This document shows positions 9,091 through 18,104 of a stretch of 64,000 bases of DNA, piece by piece. The DNA is taken from assembly GCF_014698305.1 (NCBI RefSeq), contig NZ_JACJST010000011.1, positions 124,001-188,000 of the forward strand. The letters are read 5' to 3'. Under the pieces are notes generated by a model. That model was not told the DNA's origin, did not search any database, and saw only the letters and a program-made list of their open reading frames with translations. A program made the position numbers and the translations under genes. The number at the start of each line of letters is the position of its first letter. The stretch's first letter is position 1. This DNA comes from Anabaena lutea FACHB-196 (GTDB taxonomy: Bacteria; Cyanobacteriota; Cyanobacteriia; Cyanobacteriales; Nostocaceae).

Positions 9091-10140
9091 ATGAATCCTT
9101 TTAAAGATAAACGTCCACGTTTGGCGCTGACGCTGGGAGATCCTGCGGGAATTGGGACAGAGGTAATTTTGAAGGCTTTAGCAGATCCGGAAGTTGGCAA
9201 CAACTGTGATCTGGTTTTGGTTGGTAGCGGGGATTTACTGTTACGTACCTATAAAAATTTAACAGAAAGTTCAGTATGTTTGGCAAATCCAGCAGAATTG
9301 TCTGTGATTGATGTTCCTACTACGGGTGAAATTATTCCTGGTGTGGGTAATGCAGCAAGTGGGGCGGCGAGTTTTGCTTATATGGAATATGCGATAGCTC
9401 AAACTTTAGCTGGTGAATTTGATGGGATTGTGACAGCACCTATTGCTAAATCTGCTTGGAAATCCGCAGGTTACAATTATCCTGGACAAACGGAACTTTT
9501 GGCTGATCAGGCTGGTGTTGAGCGTTTTGGAATGTTGTTTGTAGGGCGATCGCCTTTTACTGGTTGGACAATCCGCGCAATACTTGCTACCACACATATT
9601 CCTTTACGTCAAGTAGCTGATACTCTGACACCGCAATTATTAACTCAGAAACTAGATTTGCTGGTGGAGTGTTTAGAGAGAGATTTTGGGATAGAAAATG
9701 GGAGAATTGCGATCGCAGGTTTGAATCCCCACAGCGGTGAAATGGGACAACTGGGAACCGAAGAAATAGATTGGTTAATTCCCTGGATAGAGGAACAAAG
9801 GTGCAAGCGTCCAAATATGCAGCTAGATGGACCAATACCACCAGATACAATGTGGGTTAAACCAGGTATTGCTTGGTTTGGAAATGCTGAAATCAAAAAT
9901 CCGGCTGATGCGTATTTAGCACTTTATCACGACCAAGGTTTAATTCCGGTGAAGTTGATGGCTTTTGATCGGGCTGTAAATACTACGATTGGTTTACCTT
10001 TTGTGCGGACTTCCCCAGATCATGGAACGGCTTTTGATATTGCGGGTAAGGGGATTGCTGATGCTACGAGTATGAAAGAGGCGATTAATTTGGCGGTAGA
10101 ATTGGTGAAGCAGAGGTATAGAGTCAGGGTTGTAGGGTGA
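9091..10140 (+). CDS. pdxA: 4-hydroxythreonine-4-phosphate dehydrogenase
   Basis: 349 residues. It oxidises 4-phosphohydroxy-L-threonine in the DXP-dependent pyridoxal 5'-phosphate pathway, using NAD and a divalent metal. Diagnostic segments are [13 protein letters not shown] at the N-terminus, [12 protein letters not shown]-like [23 protein letters not shown] (metal/substrate), and [11 protein letters not shown] with [22 protein letters not shown] near the C-terminus. Complete and monocistronic; the downstream response regulator gene converges on it. Confidence 0.96.
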   Translation: MNPFKDKRPRLALTLGDPAGIGTEVILKALADPEVGNNCDLVLVGSGDLLLRTYKNLTESSVCLANPAELSVIDVPTTGEIIPGVGNAASGAASFAYMEYAIAQTLAGEFDGIVTAPIAKSAWKSAGYNYPGQTELLADQAGVERFGMLFVGRSPFTGWTIRAILATTHIPLRQVADTLTPQLLTQKLDLLVECLERDFGIENGRIAIAGLNPHSGEMGQLGTEEIDWLIPWIEEQRCKRPNMQLDGPIPPDTMWVKPGIAWFGNAEIKNPADAYLALYHDQGLIPVKLMAFDRAVNTTIGLPFVRTSPDHGTAFDIAGKGIADATSMKEAINLAVELVKQRYRVRVVG

Positions 10141-10169
10141 AGTTTAACAGTCTTAACATCGTAGAGACG

Positions 10170-10260
10170 ATGCCTAAAAGTACAAGTTATCATGAAAAAC
10201 TAAGTTAAAGACCTACAAGATCCACTAGAAGCAGCAGCTTATATTGAATTTTATTCTTTA
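10170..10260 (+). pseudogene. Frameshifted relic of a HigA-like addiction-module antitoxin
   Basis: Frame one starts at ATG 10170 and reads MPKSTSYHEKLS, then stops. A second frame from about 10204 continues VKDLQDPLEAAAYIEF. Spliced together they match the usual N-terminus of small HTH antitoxins (YHExLxxxLxDPxEAAAYIE). The HTH part is missing. One or two base changes near 10203 explain the break. The resemblance is from recall of the family and has not been searched. Confidence 0.45.
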
Positions 10261-10403
10261 ACCAATTCTGAGGGTTTAATTCCCCCGCCTCTACAGGCAG
10301 CAAGTTTTGTGTCGGGGTCTAAATCTCCGTTGCAAAGCTTAATTACGAATTACGTATCCCTAGCGGGACCGTAGGCACTATTACGAATTATTTTAAAGCT
10401 TTG

Positions 10404-10491
10404 TATTGAGGCTTGAGTAGACACAAATTCCCTGGGTTTTGCTGGTTACAATGTACAAAAATAACATGAATTATCTAATCAAGCCTCAATA
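10404..10491. repeat. Inverted repeat, 13-bp perfect arms, 62-base interior
   Basis: TATTGAGGCTTGA at 10404-10416 is repeated inverted at 10479-10491. It lies between the convergent pdxA and regulator genes. It could be a MITE-like insertion or a long-range terminator hairpin. Confidence 0.7.
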
Positions 10492-10576
10492 AATGTACTT
10501 AGGCAATTCAACTATTAAAAGCAAGTTGTTAAGCAAGAACAGCAATATTGTGGTGATGAGTTGCTTTTTCTAAAGT

Positions 10577-11293
10577 TTAAATTTTGCTACCTTCGGGTGG
10601 TTCAAACTTGTAACCATATCCCCGTACAGTTTTGATAAACTCTGGCAGACTAGAATCAATTTCCATTTTTTTCCGTAGCTGACCGATATGGACATCAACA
10701 ACTCGTCCATCTCCGACGTAATCACAACCCCAAATTTTTTGGATGAGTTGGGGACGACTCCAAGCTTGACCGGGATGACTGGCTAAAAAATGTAAAATAT
10801 TAAACTCTAAAGCGGTTAAGGCTAAAGGTTTATCGTTCAGTGTTACTTCTCTACCTTCTGGGTTAATCGCTAACTGTTTAAAGATCAGGCGTTGTGATTG
10901 ACTAGGATGGATATAACGGATGCGTCTTAAAAGTGCTTCTACTCGGACTTCCACTTCTGCCAAACTAAATGGTTTAGTCATGAAGTCATCTGCACCTGCT
11001 GCTAGAACCTTTATTTTATCAGCTTCATCATTGCGGCTAGTGAGTATCAAAACTAAAACATTGGTACGACTTTGCATTTCTTGACAAAGTTTGTAGCCAT
11101 TAGCGTCTGGCAAATTCCAATCTAGAATGACTAAAGCTGGGTTGAATTGCTCAAATAAAGCCAGCGCAGTCTTACCATCTGCGGCTGATTCTATTTGATA
11201 TTTCCGACTTAAAAAACGGTATACGAGATTGCGGACGCTGAAGTCATCATCTACAATCAGAATTTTGGGAGTATTAGTGGAAAGCGTATCCAT
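10577..11293 (-). CDS. OmpR/PhoB-family response regulator
   Basis: 238 residues. The receiver domain has the acidic pair Asp15-Asp16 (ILIVDDDF), phospho-acceptor Asp58 (VILDWNLPDANG), Thr in LTSR and Lys107 (TKPFS). The C-terminal winged helix has ALTALEFNILHFLASHPG, a WSRPQLIQKIWG segment and a terminal VRGYGYKFEP. All catalytic receiver residues are intact. No cognate histidine kinase is adjacent, so it is an orphan whose targets cannot be told from sequence. Confidence 0.88.
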   Translation of the reverse strand: MDTLSTNTPKILIVDDDFSVRNLVYRFLSRKYQIESAADGKTALALFEQFNPALVILDWNLPDANGYKLCQEMQSRTNVLVLILTSRNDEADKIKVLAAGADDFMTKPFSLAEVEVRVEALLRRIRYIHPSQSQRLIFKQLAINPEGREVTLNDKPLALTALEFNILHFLASHPGQAWSRPQLIQKIWGCDYVGDGRVVDVHIGQLRKKMEIDSSLPEFIKTVRGYGYKFEPPEGSKI

Positions 11294-12212
11294 AAGGCAA
11301 TGCAGTCTATGATTGATGTGGCAATTTGCTGTAGCGATAGACGGGGGTTTACGTGTTGTTTTTCAGAGTTCATTCGCTCCTAATGTGGCTTGAGGTGAAA
11401 AATCCTGTAATACTACCTGTATATCCTAAATTTTCCATAAAGTTCATCAAAACTTCAAACATGATAATGCTTAAAAAATGTATGCGTAATGTACAATTTA
11501 GGGATTTTTTGAAAAAATTTTGGTATAAATTCGACGATCTATCCTTCAAAGTCATGTAATTTTTAAGCATCCCTAGAACTACAAACAGCCCAAAAAACTG
11601 ATAGATATCATTTATCCGTATCAATCATGATTATTTGAGTCAAACCGTTACATTTTATTATTCAAATGGGATGAAGTGAATCGGGTTATAAATTAGACTT
11701 TTCTCATTAGAAAATCTTATTGGCGTAACTGACGATCTAAATTTTTTAGGAGTTACGCATTGACAAAAAATATCAAATATGTATGTCCGTGAAAACTACA
11801 TTGATCGTAGGGGTAAAGCGCAGTGCTAAACCCCTACCCCACGGTTGATTTATCGGTAAAAATAGAATTAGTTTCAGCCTGAAATAAAGTATTTTGGTGA
11901 ACGCATATCATGATTGATTTGTACAGTGCCTAAGTCCTATTTTTATACAAATTTTTCTAATGAATTCTACAGATCAATCACCGCGTATCGAGATCTGTGC
12001 GTCTGCCTATTTGAAGATAAAACTATTTACACAGATTAAACAACGATAAAAATGGTTTGGTGGGCATTGCTCACCCTACAAAACTTAAAATTTTTCTATG
12101 ATCACTATATAAAAATATCCAACTATACCCAAAGAAAGAGGTTGGAGATTGTCATACTAAGGAAAGATAAATTAAGTTTAAAGATTTTGCTAAATTGCTG
12201 TTAAGGTAATCG
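11294..12212. other. 919-base spacer with a MITE-like element
   Basis: No supported gene; short overlapping frames on both strands around 11353-11624 lack recognisable features. The main content is the 193-bp element at 11747-11939, plus a GGTGGGCATTGCTCACCCTAC palindrome-type repeat near 12059-12080. Confidence 0.6.
11747..11939. mobile_element. MITE-like element, copy 1 (TA-flanked, 193 bp)
   Basis: The ends read TAGGAGTTACGCATTGACA and, inverted, TAGGACTTAGGCACTGTACA, each bounded by TA. A second copy of nearly the same sequence lies inverted at 53451-53641. No coding capacity. A TA target and such ends fit a non-autonomous derivative of an IS630/Tc1-mariner-type element (inference). Confidence 0.8.
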
Positions 12213-12671
12213 GTGACACCTATGACTAACAATCCTTTCAGTAGTATTAGTTCCCATCAGCAATCAATAGAAGCAGAGTCTGATGTTCATGTGATTAAAT
12301 CTCGTCTGGAATGGGGTGAACCAGCTTTTACAATTTTAGATGTGCGCGATCGCTCGATTTACAACGAAGGTCATATTATGGGAGCAATGTCTATGCCCAT
12401 AGATGAACTAGCAGACCGTGCAGCATTATCTTTAGATCACAAGCGTGATATTTACGTTTACGGTATCGATGAGGAGCAAACTGCTCAAGCTGCTCAAACA
12501 CTTCGTTCTGCTGGGTTTTTTAATGTATCTCAAATCAAAGGTGGTTTTGGTGCATGGAAAGCTATCGGTGGTGCAACAGAAGGTATTATTGAAGCACTAA
12601 CGCCACCAGGGGCAGACGACTATAATGTTGTATCTAGGATACAAAATCACCTAGAACACCAACAGAAATAA
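12213..12671 (+). CDS. Rhodanese-like domain protein
   Basis: A single rhodanese domain of about 150 residues. Recognisable blocks are FTILDVRDRSIYNEGHIMGAM (CH2A-type) and the active-site loop region DIYVYGIDEEQT, then GFFNVSQIKGGFGAWKAIGG. At the usual catalytic cysteine position the sequence reads VYGIDEEQ, with no Cys, so it is probably not an active sulfurtransferase. It may bind or regulate instead. Start: GTG 12213 has better spacing to AAGG at 12203; ATG 12222 (MTNNPF) is an equally credible alternative. Confidence 0.85.
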   Translation: MTPMTNNPFSSISSHQQSIEAESDVHVIKSRLEWGEPAFTILDVRDRSIYNEGHIMGAMSMPIDELADRAALSLDHKRDIYVYGIDEEQTAQAAQTLRSAGFFNVSQIKGGFGAWKAIGGATEGIIEALTPPGADDYNVVSRIQNHLEHQQK

Positions 12672-12719
12672 AACTCGTAATTAATAATTCAGGGACTTAC
12701 AAAGAGGAAAATAGAAAAA

Positions 12720-12779
12720 TATCCAATTACTTCGGACGGACTAGAAGCCCATAACACAAAATTGGATAGTTTCTTTTTT
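12720..12779 (+). terminator. Predicted terminator after the rhodanese gene
   Basis: TATCCAATT (12720-12728) pairs with AATTGGATA (12760-12768), followed by a T-rich run (TTTCTTTTTT). It lies between convergent genes. Confidence 0.55.
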
Positions 12780-12824
12780 GGTGTTCCTTAATTGGGAATT
12801 GGCAATTGTTTGGAGAATTATGCC

Positions 12825-13454
12825 TCAGTGTTCAAATAAATCTTTAAACTGCAATAAATCCAAAGACACTATTGTGGGCAGAACTTGAAAGCATTCTTGG
12901 GCTAATTCCCAACGTCCTTCTCGTTGCAGCATTTGCGTCAGCTTTTGCTGTATACTTAGTAAGTAACGGACATCATTGGCGGCGTAATTTAGTTGAGCTT
13001 CAGATAAATTAGCGGCGTTACCCCAATCGGAACTTTGAGAGCTTTTATCTAGTTCTACTTGTTCTAACTCTTGCACTACGTCTTTGAGTCCGTGACGGTT
13101 GGTATAAGTGCGGGCTAACTTACTGGCAATTTTGGTACAAAAAACAGGCTGAACCTTAATTTTTAGGTTGTGGTGTAAGGTAGCAACGTCAAAACGGGCA
13201 AAGTGAAATACTTTGAGGACGTGGGTTGCTTCCAAGAGTTTTTTTAAATTTGGGGCTGTTGTTTGTCCTTTAGCGATGCGGATAGCTGTGACTTTTCCCT
13301 CTGGGTTGCACAACTGGACGAGACACAAGCGATCGCGCTGTGGTAATAGTCCCATTGTTTCGGTATCGACTGCGATCGCATCAGATTCTAAATACTGGGA
13401 GAGGTTAGCGTCATCAAGATCGCGATCGCTAACCTGAAAATCTGGTAATGTCAT
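12825..13454 (-). CDS. RNase D-like 3'-5' exonuclease
   Basis: A DEDD-superfamily exonuclease of about 209 residues. The ExoI motif is AIAVDTETMGL, ExoII has HFARFDVATL, and ExoIII has YAANDVRYLLSI with the Tyr/Asp arrangement of the DEDDy type. It lacks the HRDC domains of full RNase D, matching the short cyanobacterial and alphaproteobacterial form. Likely role is 3' trimming of structured RNA. The ATG at 13454 (MTLPDFQVSD) was chosen over the upstream ATG at 13502 because the intervening residues are unlike the family. Confidence 0.88.
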   Translation of the reverse strand: MTLPDFQVSDRDLDDANLSQYLESDAIAVDTETMGLLPQRDRLCLVQLCNPEGKVTAIRIAKGQTTAPNLKKLLEATHVLKVFHFARFDVATLHHNLKIKVQPVFCTKIASKLARTYTNRHGLKDVVQELEQVELDKSSQSSDWGNAANLSEAQLNYAANDVRYLLSIQQKLTQMLQREGRWELAQECFQVLPTIVSLDLLQFKDLFEH

Positions 13455-13555
13455 GAATGGTTCACAAAATAAATGACTGTGTCTATCAGACAAATTATTC
13501 ATCAGACACTACATCATTATTGTGCAAGAAATCAGTAATAAAATCTATCTCTTGT

Positions 13556-14104
13556 TCATCTCGTATTCAAAAATATCTGCGTGAGGTAGACTTCTCCTTT
13601 TCCATTAGTAGCTACACCGACTCCTGTCAGCTTGTATTTTCCTTGTATATTTTTCAGATGTCCAGGACTATCAAGCCAACCAATCACAGCTTGGTTAGCC
13701 GGATTGTTATATCCAACGTTGAAAGCCACATTTTCGGCTGCATTTTCCAAGGGAAGAGGGATAGCCTTAACTCGCTGTTCAAATCCATGATGACTAAACT
13801 TAACCGTTCCTTTAGCCATGTTTTGACTGTGAATTCTGGCTTGCTGAGTGATATTTGCGTTTAAAGTTAATTTTGGCAGTCCTTGAGAAGCTCGATATTG
13901 ATTAATTTGCTCAAAAACTAATTTCTCTAGAGTAGTAGTTTGAAAATTAAGATTAGGTATTGCTGCTTGACTAGAAGTATTCAATGACTGCTGATTTAGC
14001 GCGATTTTTTTGTGAGAATTATTGCTGGTTACAGGAGCGGTCATGAATCCACTAGCGAAGACAAGCGTACTTAAAGCGATGCCAAAAGCAGTTTGTCGAA
14101 ACAT
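13556..14104 (-). CDS. Secreted CAP (SCP/PR-1) domain protein
   Basis: 182 residues. It has an N-terminal signal-like helix (residues 5-25, FGIALSTLVFASGFM), a Ser/Asn-rich linker, then a CAP domain from about residue 57. The domain contains NQYRASQGLPKL, HSQNMAKGTVKFSHHGFEQR, ENVAFNVGY and GWLDSPGHLKNI. The His and Glu residues of the CAP pocket are present. Bacterial CAP proteins of this size are extracytoplasmic and of uncertain biochemical role. It is followed on the same strand by the RNase D-like gene after about 100 bases. Confidence 0.88.
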   Translation of the reverse strand: MFRQTAFGIALSTLVFASGFMTAPVTSNNSHKKIALNQQSLNTSSQAAIPNLNFQTTTLEKLVFEQINQYRASQGLPKLTLNANITQQARIHSQNMAKGTVKFSHHGFEQRVKAIPLPLENAAENVAFNVGYNNPANQAVIGWLDSPGHLKNIQGKYKLTGVGVATNGKGEVYLTQIFLNTR

Positions 14105-14612
14105 AGAGAATTAAGTAGTGTATGGATTTATAAGACATATACTCTATCTTCTGATTCTGAGAATACATACCAGGATACTATTAAGTCTTCATGATCTGAG
14201 TAATTATGGGAATTTTCAGAGTTACAGCAGATTGCAGATCAATGAGGTACAGAATCTAAATTGAAACCTAGACACATTTGCCAGTTTTACTCTTGAACGG
14301 CAGTTGCTTTATGCCGGGGAACCCGTCCACCGCACTGCCTCCTCCTGACTCCTGAATTCTGCTGTATGAGTTCATTTTTATGACTATTGCATTTTACTTC
14401 TCTGAAAATCTGCCAATTTCATGACTTTTTGATTACCATAGTATCCATTGGTTGATGTCTCTGGTAGATGCCGCCTTAAATGTTCTTGACATAACATTAT
14501 TATTCAAAAAATATCCAAAAAATAGTATCCACTGACAGATGTCGTGGACACTAAAACTATCAGGAAAACATTTTTGGAAAAACTGATCTGGTATGAATGT
14601 TATCGGTGAAAC
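14105..14612. other. 508-base spacer without a gene
   Basis: Holds the palindromic element at 14299-14339 with adjoining CTCCTGA units. Two diverged copies of an ATAGTATCCA-type sequence occur near 14437-14475 and 14520-14555. Nothing coding was seen. Confidence 0.5.
14299..14339. repeat. Small palindromic element, second family member
   Basis: GGCAGTTGC at one end and GCACTGCC at the other enclose GGGGAACCCGTCC. Related to 5946-5985. Confidence 0.65.
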
Positions 14613-15854
14613 TTACTGAGGAGTGAGAAATTTTGCGACTGTTTGCACATCCTTGTCACCCCGTCCTGAACAGTTGATGATAATCTTGGGACTACCAGTT
14701 AATTGGGGACAGAGAGTTTCTAGGTAAGCGATCGCATGAGAAGTTTCTAAAGCTGGTATAATTCCCTCTAGCTTAGATAGCCGTTGGAATGCCTCTAAAG
14801 CCTCAGCATCAGTCACACTATAATATTCAGCCCGACCAATATCCTTCATATAGCTGTGTTCTGGCCCCACACCCGGATAATCTAACCCTGCACTAATCGA
14901 GTGAGGTTCAATGACTTGGCCATCATCATCTTGCAGAAGATAACTCATCGCCCCATGCAATACACCAACTTGTCCTTTTGTCAAGGTTGCCGCGTGTTTG
15001 CCAGTATTCACACCTTCTCCAGCAGCTTCCACCCCAATTAACCGCACAGATGGCTCCTTCACAAATTCGTGAAATAGTCCCATTGCATTAGAACCACCAC
15101 CCACACAAGCCATGAGAATATCTGGTAAACCGCCCCATTTTTCTAATGCTTGAGCGCGGGTTTCTTCACCAATGACAGCGTGGAAATCTCGTACCATCAT
15201 TGGGTAAGGATGGGGGCCAGCGACAGAACCGAGGATGTAATGAGTACTTTCTACATTCGTGACCCAGTCCCGAATGGCTTCAGAAGTGGCATCTTTAAGA
15301 GTTCCCGTACCGGCAGACACTGGGCGAACTTCTGCCCCCATTAACCGCATTCTGAACACGTTTAAAGCTTGGCGTTCCATGTCGTGAACACCCATATAAA
15401 TCACGCATTCTAAACCAAAACGAGCGCAAACCGTCGCTGTTGCTACACCATGTTGTCCTGCACCGGTTTCAGCAATGACGCGCTGTTTACCCATGCGCTT
15501 GGCTAATAATACCTGACCGAGAGCATTATTAATTTTATGTGCGCCGGTGTGATTTAGATCTTCGCGTTTTAAATAAATTTGCGCTCCTGTACCATCGGGA
15601 CGGGCATAATGAGCCGTAAGGCGTTGGGCGAAGTATAATGGTGTAGCACGTCCTACGTAATCACGCAGTAACCCTTGTAGTTCGGCTTGAAAACCAGGTT
15701 CATTGCGGTATTGCTGATAAGCTGTTTCTAGTTCAGCTAAGGCAGGCATTAGGGTTTCGGGAACATACTTACCACCGAAGCGGCCAAAGCGTCCTAGTTT
15801 ATCGGGTACGGAAGCAGTTTGTGAGAAATTAGGGGAGAGGGGAGTAGTAGTCAC
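14613..15854 (-). CDS. trpB: Tryptophan synthase beta chain
   Basis: PLP enzyme joining indole and serine to give tryptophan; partner of TrpA. The [20 protein letters not shown] start block, the PLP lysine in [13 protein letters not shown], the GGGSNAMG phosphate loop and the C-terminal SGRGDKD motif are all present. About 413 residues. There is no ATG at the 5' end: GTG at 15854 (VTTTPLSP) fits homologues best, and a TTG at 15878 would add eight residues. trpA is not adjacent, as is common in cyanobacteria. Confidence 0.96.
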   Translation of the reverse strand: MTTTPLSPNFSQTASVPDKLGRFGRFGGKYVPETLMPALAELETAYQQYRNEPGFQAELQGLLRDYVGRATPLYFAQRLTAHYARPDGTGAQIYLKREDLNHTGAHKINNALGQVLLAKRMGKQRVIAETGAGQHGVATATVCARFGLECVIYMGVHDMERQALNVFRMRLMGAEVRPVSAGTGTLKDATSEAIRDWVTNVESTHYILGSVAGPHPYPMMVRDFHAVIGEETRAQALEKWGGLPDILMACVGGGSNAMGLFHEFVKEPSVRLIGVEAAGEGVNTGKHAATLTKGQVGVLHGAMSYLLQDDDGQVIEPHSISAGLDYPGVGPEHSYMKDIGRAEYYSVTDAEALEAFQRLSKLEGIIPALETSHAIAYLETLCPQLTGSPKIIINCSGRGDKDVQTVAKFLTPQ

Positions 15855-15930
15855 GGATTGGGTAAAATAAGATAACAAAGTTAATTTTAATTCTAGAACT
15901 GTTGAGGATGCCGAGAAAGAGCATTATTCC

Positions 15931-16034
15931 CTCGTACCCAGTCTCCAGACTGGGAATGCTATCTTGGAGGTTCTACCTCCAGGTATAGTAGAGTCGGAGC
16001 CTCTCAACTGTATTCCCACGCAGAGCATGGGAAC
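15931..16034. repeat. Dispersed ~105-bp palindromic repeat, copy 1
   Basis: Begins CTCGTACCCAGTCTCCAGAC and ends near TTCCCACGCAGAGCATGGGAA. A relative at 62894-63002 has the same order of motifs with perfect CTCGTTCCCA inverted ends. It lies between trpB and the Rpn nuclease gene. Confidence 0.75.
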
Positions 16035-16043
16035 TAAAGAAAA

Positions 16044-16850
16044 TCAAGATTCTTGTATCTCCTTTTGTAAAGCCTGAACTTGCTCAACAGATAATTCGGT
16101 AACTTCAGCAATTTGTTCTAAACTCATCCCAATTCTCAGCAAATTTAAAGCCAACTTTCTTGTTGTTTCAACCTTACCCTTAACTTCACCTTTAGCTTCA
16201 CCTTCTTCTAAAGCTTCTTGATAAACCTTAGTTTGTTTCAACTCACTTAAACCTAACATAGCTTCAATCTCCTCTCGGCTCTTTTTGGGTAATTTGTAGA
16301 CGATAATTGTCTCAATGAGGTTAATTAAATCCCGTTTGATGGTTGCATCAGTTAGCTGTTGGTTTGCTTGTGTGATTAGGCGTTTTGCTAGTGCTGGTGC
16401 AGCTTCCTCTGTTTCTATCACCAGTTTAACAACACCCACCCCCAAAGAACTCTCTCCTAACTCATCTAAATAAATGCGTTTAACTCGCTCAAGCAGCAAG
16501 ATTTCCCCAAATTGTAAATTCTCTTCTCTTTCTATATTACGACTGGGATAGATAATCACAACCTGCCAAGGATGAGGAGTTTTGTATTGTCGTAGGTAGA
16601 GAAAAAGTTCCGCAAATAGACGAAAATATAAATCATCATCTGGCTGAAACTGAACTTCAACAATATAAAATGGTTTTTTGGGATCTTTGGTAGTTGGTAA
16701 AAATACACCATCTAAGCGAAAAGCCAGTTGTTTAACTTCACGTGATGTGAATTCATAAGTATCTGCTTCTGCGGGTGAATGGTTAATTAATTCAAAGAAA
16801 ATGCTAGGAAATGCCTGAAATAAGCTATAGAAAATTGTATCTGTTTTCAC
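16044..16850 (-). CDS. Rpn-family PD-(D/E)XK nuclease-like protein
   Basis: 268 residues of the Rpn/PDDEXK transposase-like family. The nuclease core has FRLDGVF (Asp about 47) and the IVEVQFQPDDDLYFRLFAEL segment (Glu65-x-Gln67). The C-terminus is charged and helical (EEGEAKGEVKGKVETTRKL) and ends in an HTH-like tail. Rpn proteins are DNA endonucleases linked to recombination and, in some cases, phage defence. The start is GTG at 16850 (MKTDTIFYSLFQAFP). It lies 66 bases after the McrC stop on the same strand, with a GACGCAGAGA-type repeat between, so co-transcription is possible but unproven. Confidence 0.85.
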   Translation of the reverse strand: MKTDTIFYSLFQAFPSIFFELINHSPAEADTYEFTSREVKQLAFRLDGVFLPTTKDPKKPFYIVEVQFQPDDDLYFRLFAELFLYLRQYKTPHPWQVVIIYPSRNIEREENLQFGEILLLERVKRIYLDELGESSLGVGVVKLVIETEEAAPALAKRLITQANQQLTDATIKRDLINLIETIIVYKLPKKSREEIEAMLGLSELKQTKVYQEALEEGEAKGEVKGKVETTRKLALNLLRIGMSLEQIAEVTELSVEQVQALQKEIQES

Positions 16851-16916
16851 GGTAATTGAGGAATTAATATAATTTTGGAAAACGAACCGCAGAGACGCAG
16901 AGAGCGCAGAGAGATT

Positions 16917-18104
16917 TTAAGAAAATAGTTTTGTCAAAAATGTGTTTCCTGCATCTTCAATTTTATCATCAAGAGAAAAAGTGAGGCTACGAACTCTGAT
17001 TTTTCCAATATATTTATCAAGAGAATGATTTAATTCTGTTGGATAGACTAATACTGTTTCAGGACAACTTTTAGAAACTGCATAAGTTACTACTTGGGCT
17101 ATATCTTCAGGAGAAGAATGTTTGGGGTTTTTATATTTAGTATCGAGAATGTATTTAGGTTTTGAATCTGTTTTGTCATATAAAATTAAGTCAGTTTTAA
17201 AATATATTTTTTCTCCTATATTAATTTTCTCTTGAGTTTTTAAAGTGAAATTATGGGGTAAATTTTTCTTTAGCCATTCTGCAACAAACATTTCATAAAG
17301 ACGCGCCATATCTACTAAAAACGGTAAACTTGTATTTTTACCCTTTTCATGATTTGGGATAGTGTTGTCTAAAAAGAATCGGCAAAATTGATGTAAAATA
17401 TAATAATCTTCATTTAAGCGGTGATAAAGTCGCCCAATACAATCTTCTGAACTACAAGGTTGTAAAGATACCATTCCTTGCATTGCGTGATAAGCTTTTC
17501 TAACTATCAATGATACTTTTTCTGTACAAAAACCGCTATGTCCAATATGAAAAAGCGTCCAAAACAATATTTGATTCTCTATAATATCAGCAGTATGTTC
17601 TTCATATTCACATTGTAATTTTACATTCCAAGGTTTTTTAATTATTTGTTGAACATTTAATCTTCCGCGCACATAAGCCAATTGCTCAGTTTTTGGTAGA
17701 TAAGTACGATATAATTCTTTACGACAGCGTTCTATTATTGTATCTGCTAAAATATAAGCTAGGTGATTGTAAAAATCTTCTACAGATTCACAATTCATTA
17801 AGCCTTTAAGAAATTTAAAACTCTTTAAATTATAAGCATATTCCAACATTCCAAATAAATTTTTAATTGGTACTTTCGGATTTATTTTCAAAGCTAAATC
17901 AGAATTTAAAGGAATATAACCTACATATCCTTGAGCCGTTATTTTCCATTGATAACGAGTTTTAGGACTGGGAAATTCTACATTTACTTGTTTTTGGTAT
18001 TTCTCATATAAAATAATTCCAACCTCTTCAGAAATTTCCTCACGAGAAAAAGATTGAGTTTTATATTCGATTATTTCAATAATTTTTAAATTTGCTGGGT
18101 TCAT
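16917..18104 (-). CDS. mcrC: McrC-type restriction subunit
   Basis: 395 residues, the McrC family: an N-terminal beta-rich segment with the KINPKVPI motif, a central helical part, then a PD-(D/E)XK nuclease core. That core shows Glu271 in LYEMFVAEWL, Asp305 in FKTDLIL and Asp321-Thr-Lys323 in YILDTKYK. McrC stimulates the McrB GTPase and supplies the cutting activity of McrBC, which restricts modified DNA. The gene overlaps mcrB by four bases (ATGA), indicating translational coupling. It is the last member of the tight operon. Confidence 0.92.
   Translation of the reverse strand: MNPANLKIIEIIEYKTQSFSREEISEEVGIILYEKYQKQVNVEFPSPKTRYQWKITAQGYVGYIPLNSDLALKINPKVPIKNLFGMLEYAYNLKSFKFLKGLMNCESVEDFYNHLAYILADTIIERCRKELYRTYLPKTEQLAYVRGRLNVQQIIKKPWNVKLQCEYEEHTADIIENQILFWTLFHIGHSGFCTEKVSLIVRKAYHAMQGMVSLQPCSSEDCIGRLYHRLNEDYYILHQFCRFFLDNTIPNHEKGKNTSLPFLVDMARLYEMFVAEWLKKNLPHNFTLKTQEKINIGEKIYFKTDLILYDKTDSKPKYILDTKYKNPKHSSPEDIAQVVTYAVSKSCPETVLVYPTELNHSLDKYIGKIRVRSLTFSLDDKIEDAGNTFLTKLFS

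Larger units (their letters stand above)
10141..10576. other. Spacer with antitoxin relic and long inverted repeats
   Basis: It contains a frameshifted relic of an antitoxin-like gene (10170-10260). An AAGCTT/ACGAATTA inverted pair spans about 10334-10402. A 13-bp-arm inverted repeat lies at 10404-10416 and 10479-10491, between convergent genes. Confidence 0.5.

Noticed and set aside
9101-9896. Several antisense frames within pdxA
   Set aside because: They overlap a complete, strongly conserved gene and have no recognisable products.
13457-13864. 135-codon plus-strand frame opposite the CAP-domain gene
   Set aside because: It is antisense to a gene with signal peptide and clear CAP motifs; its own translation is featureless.
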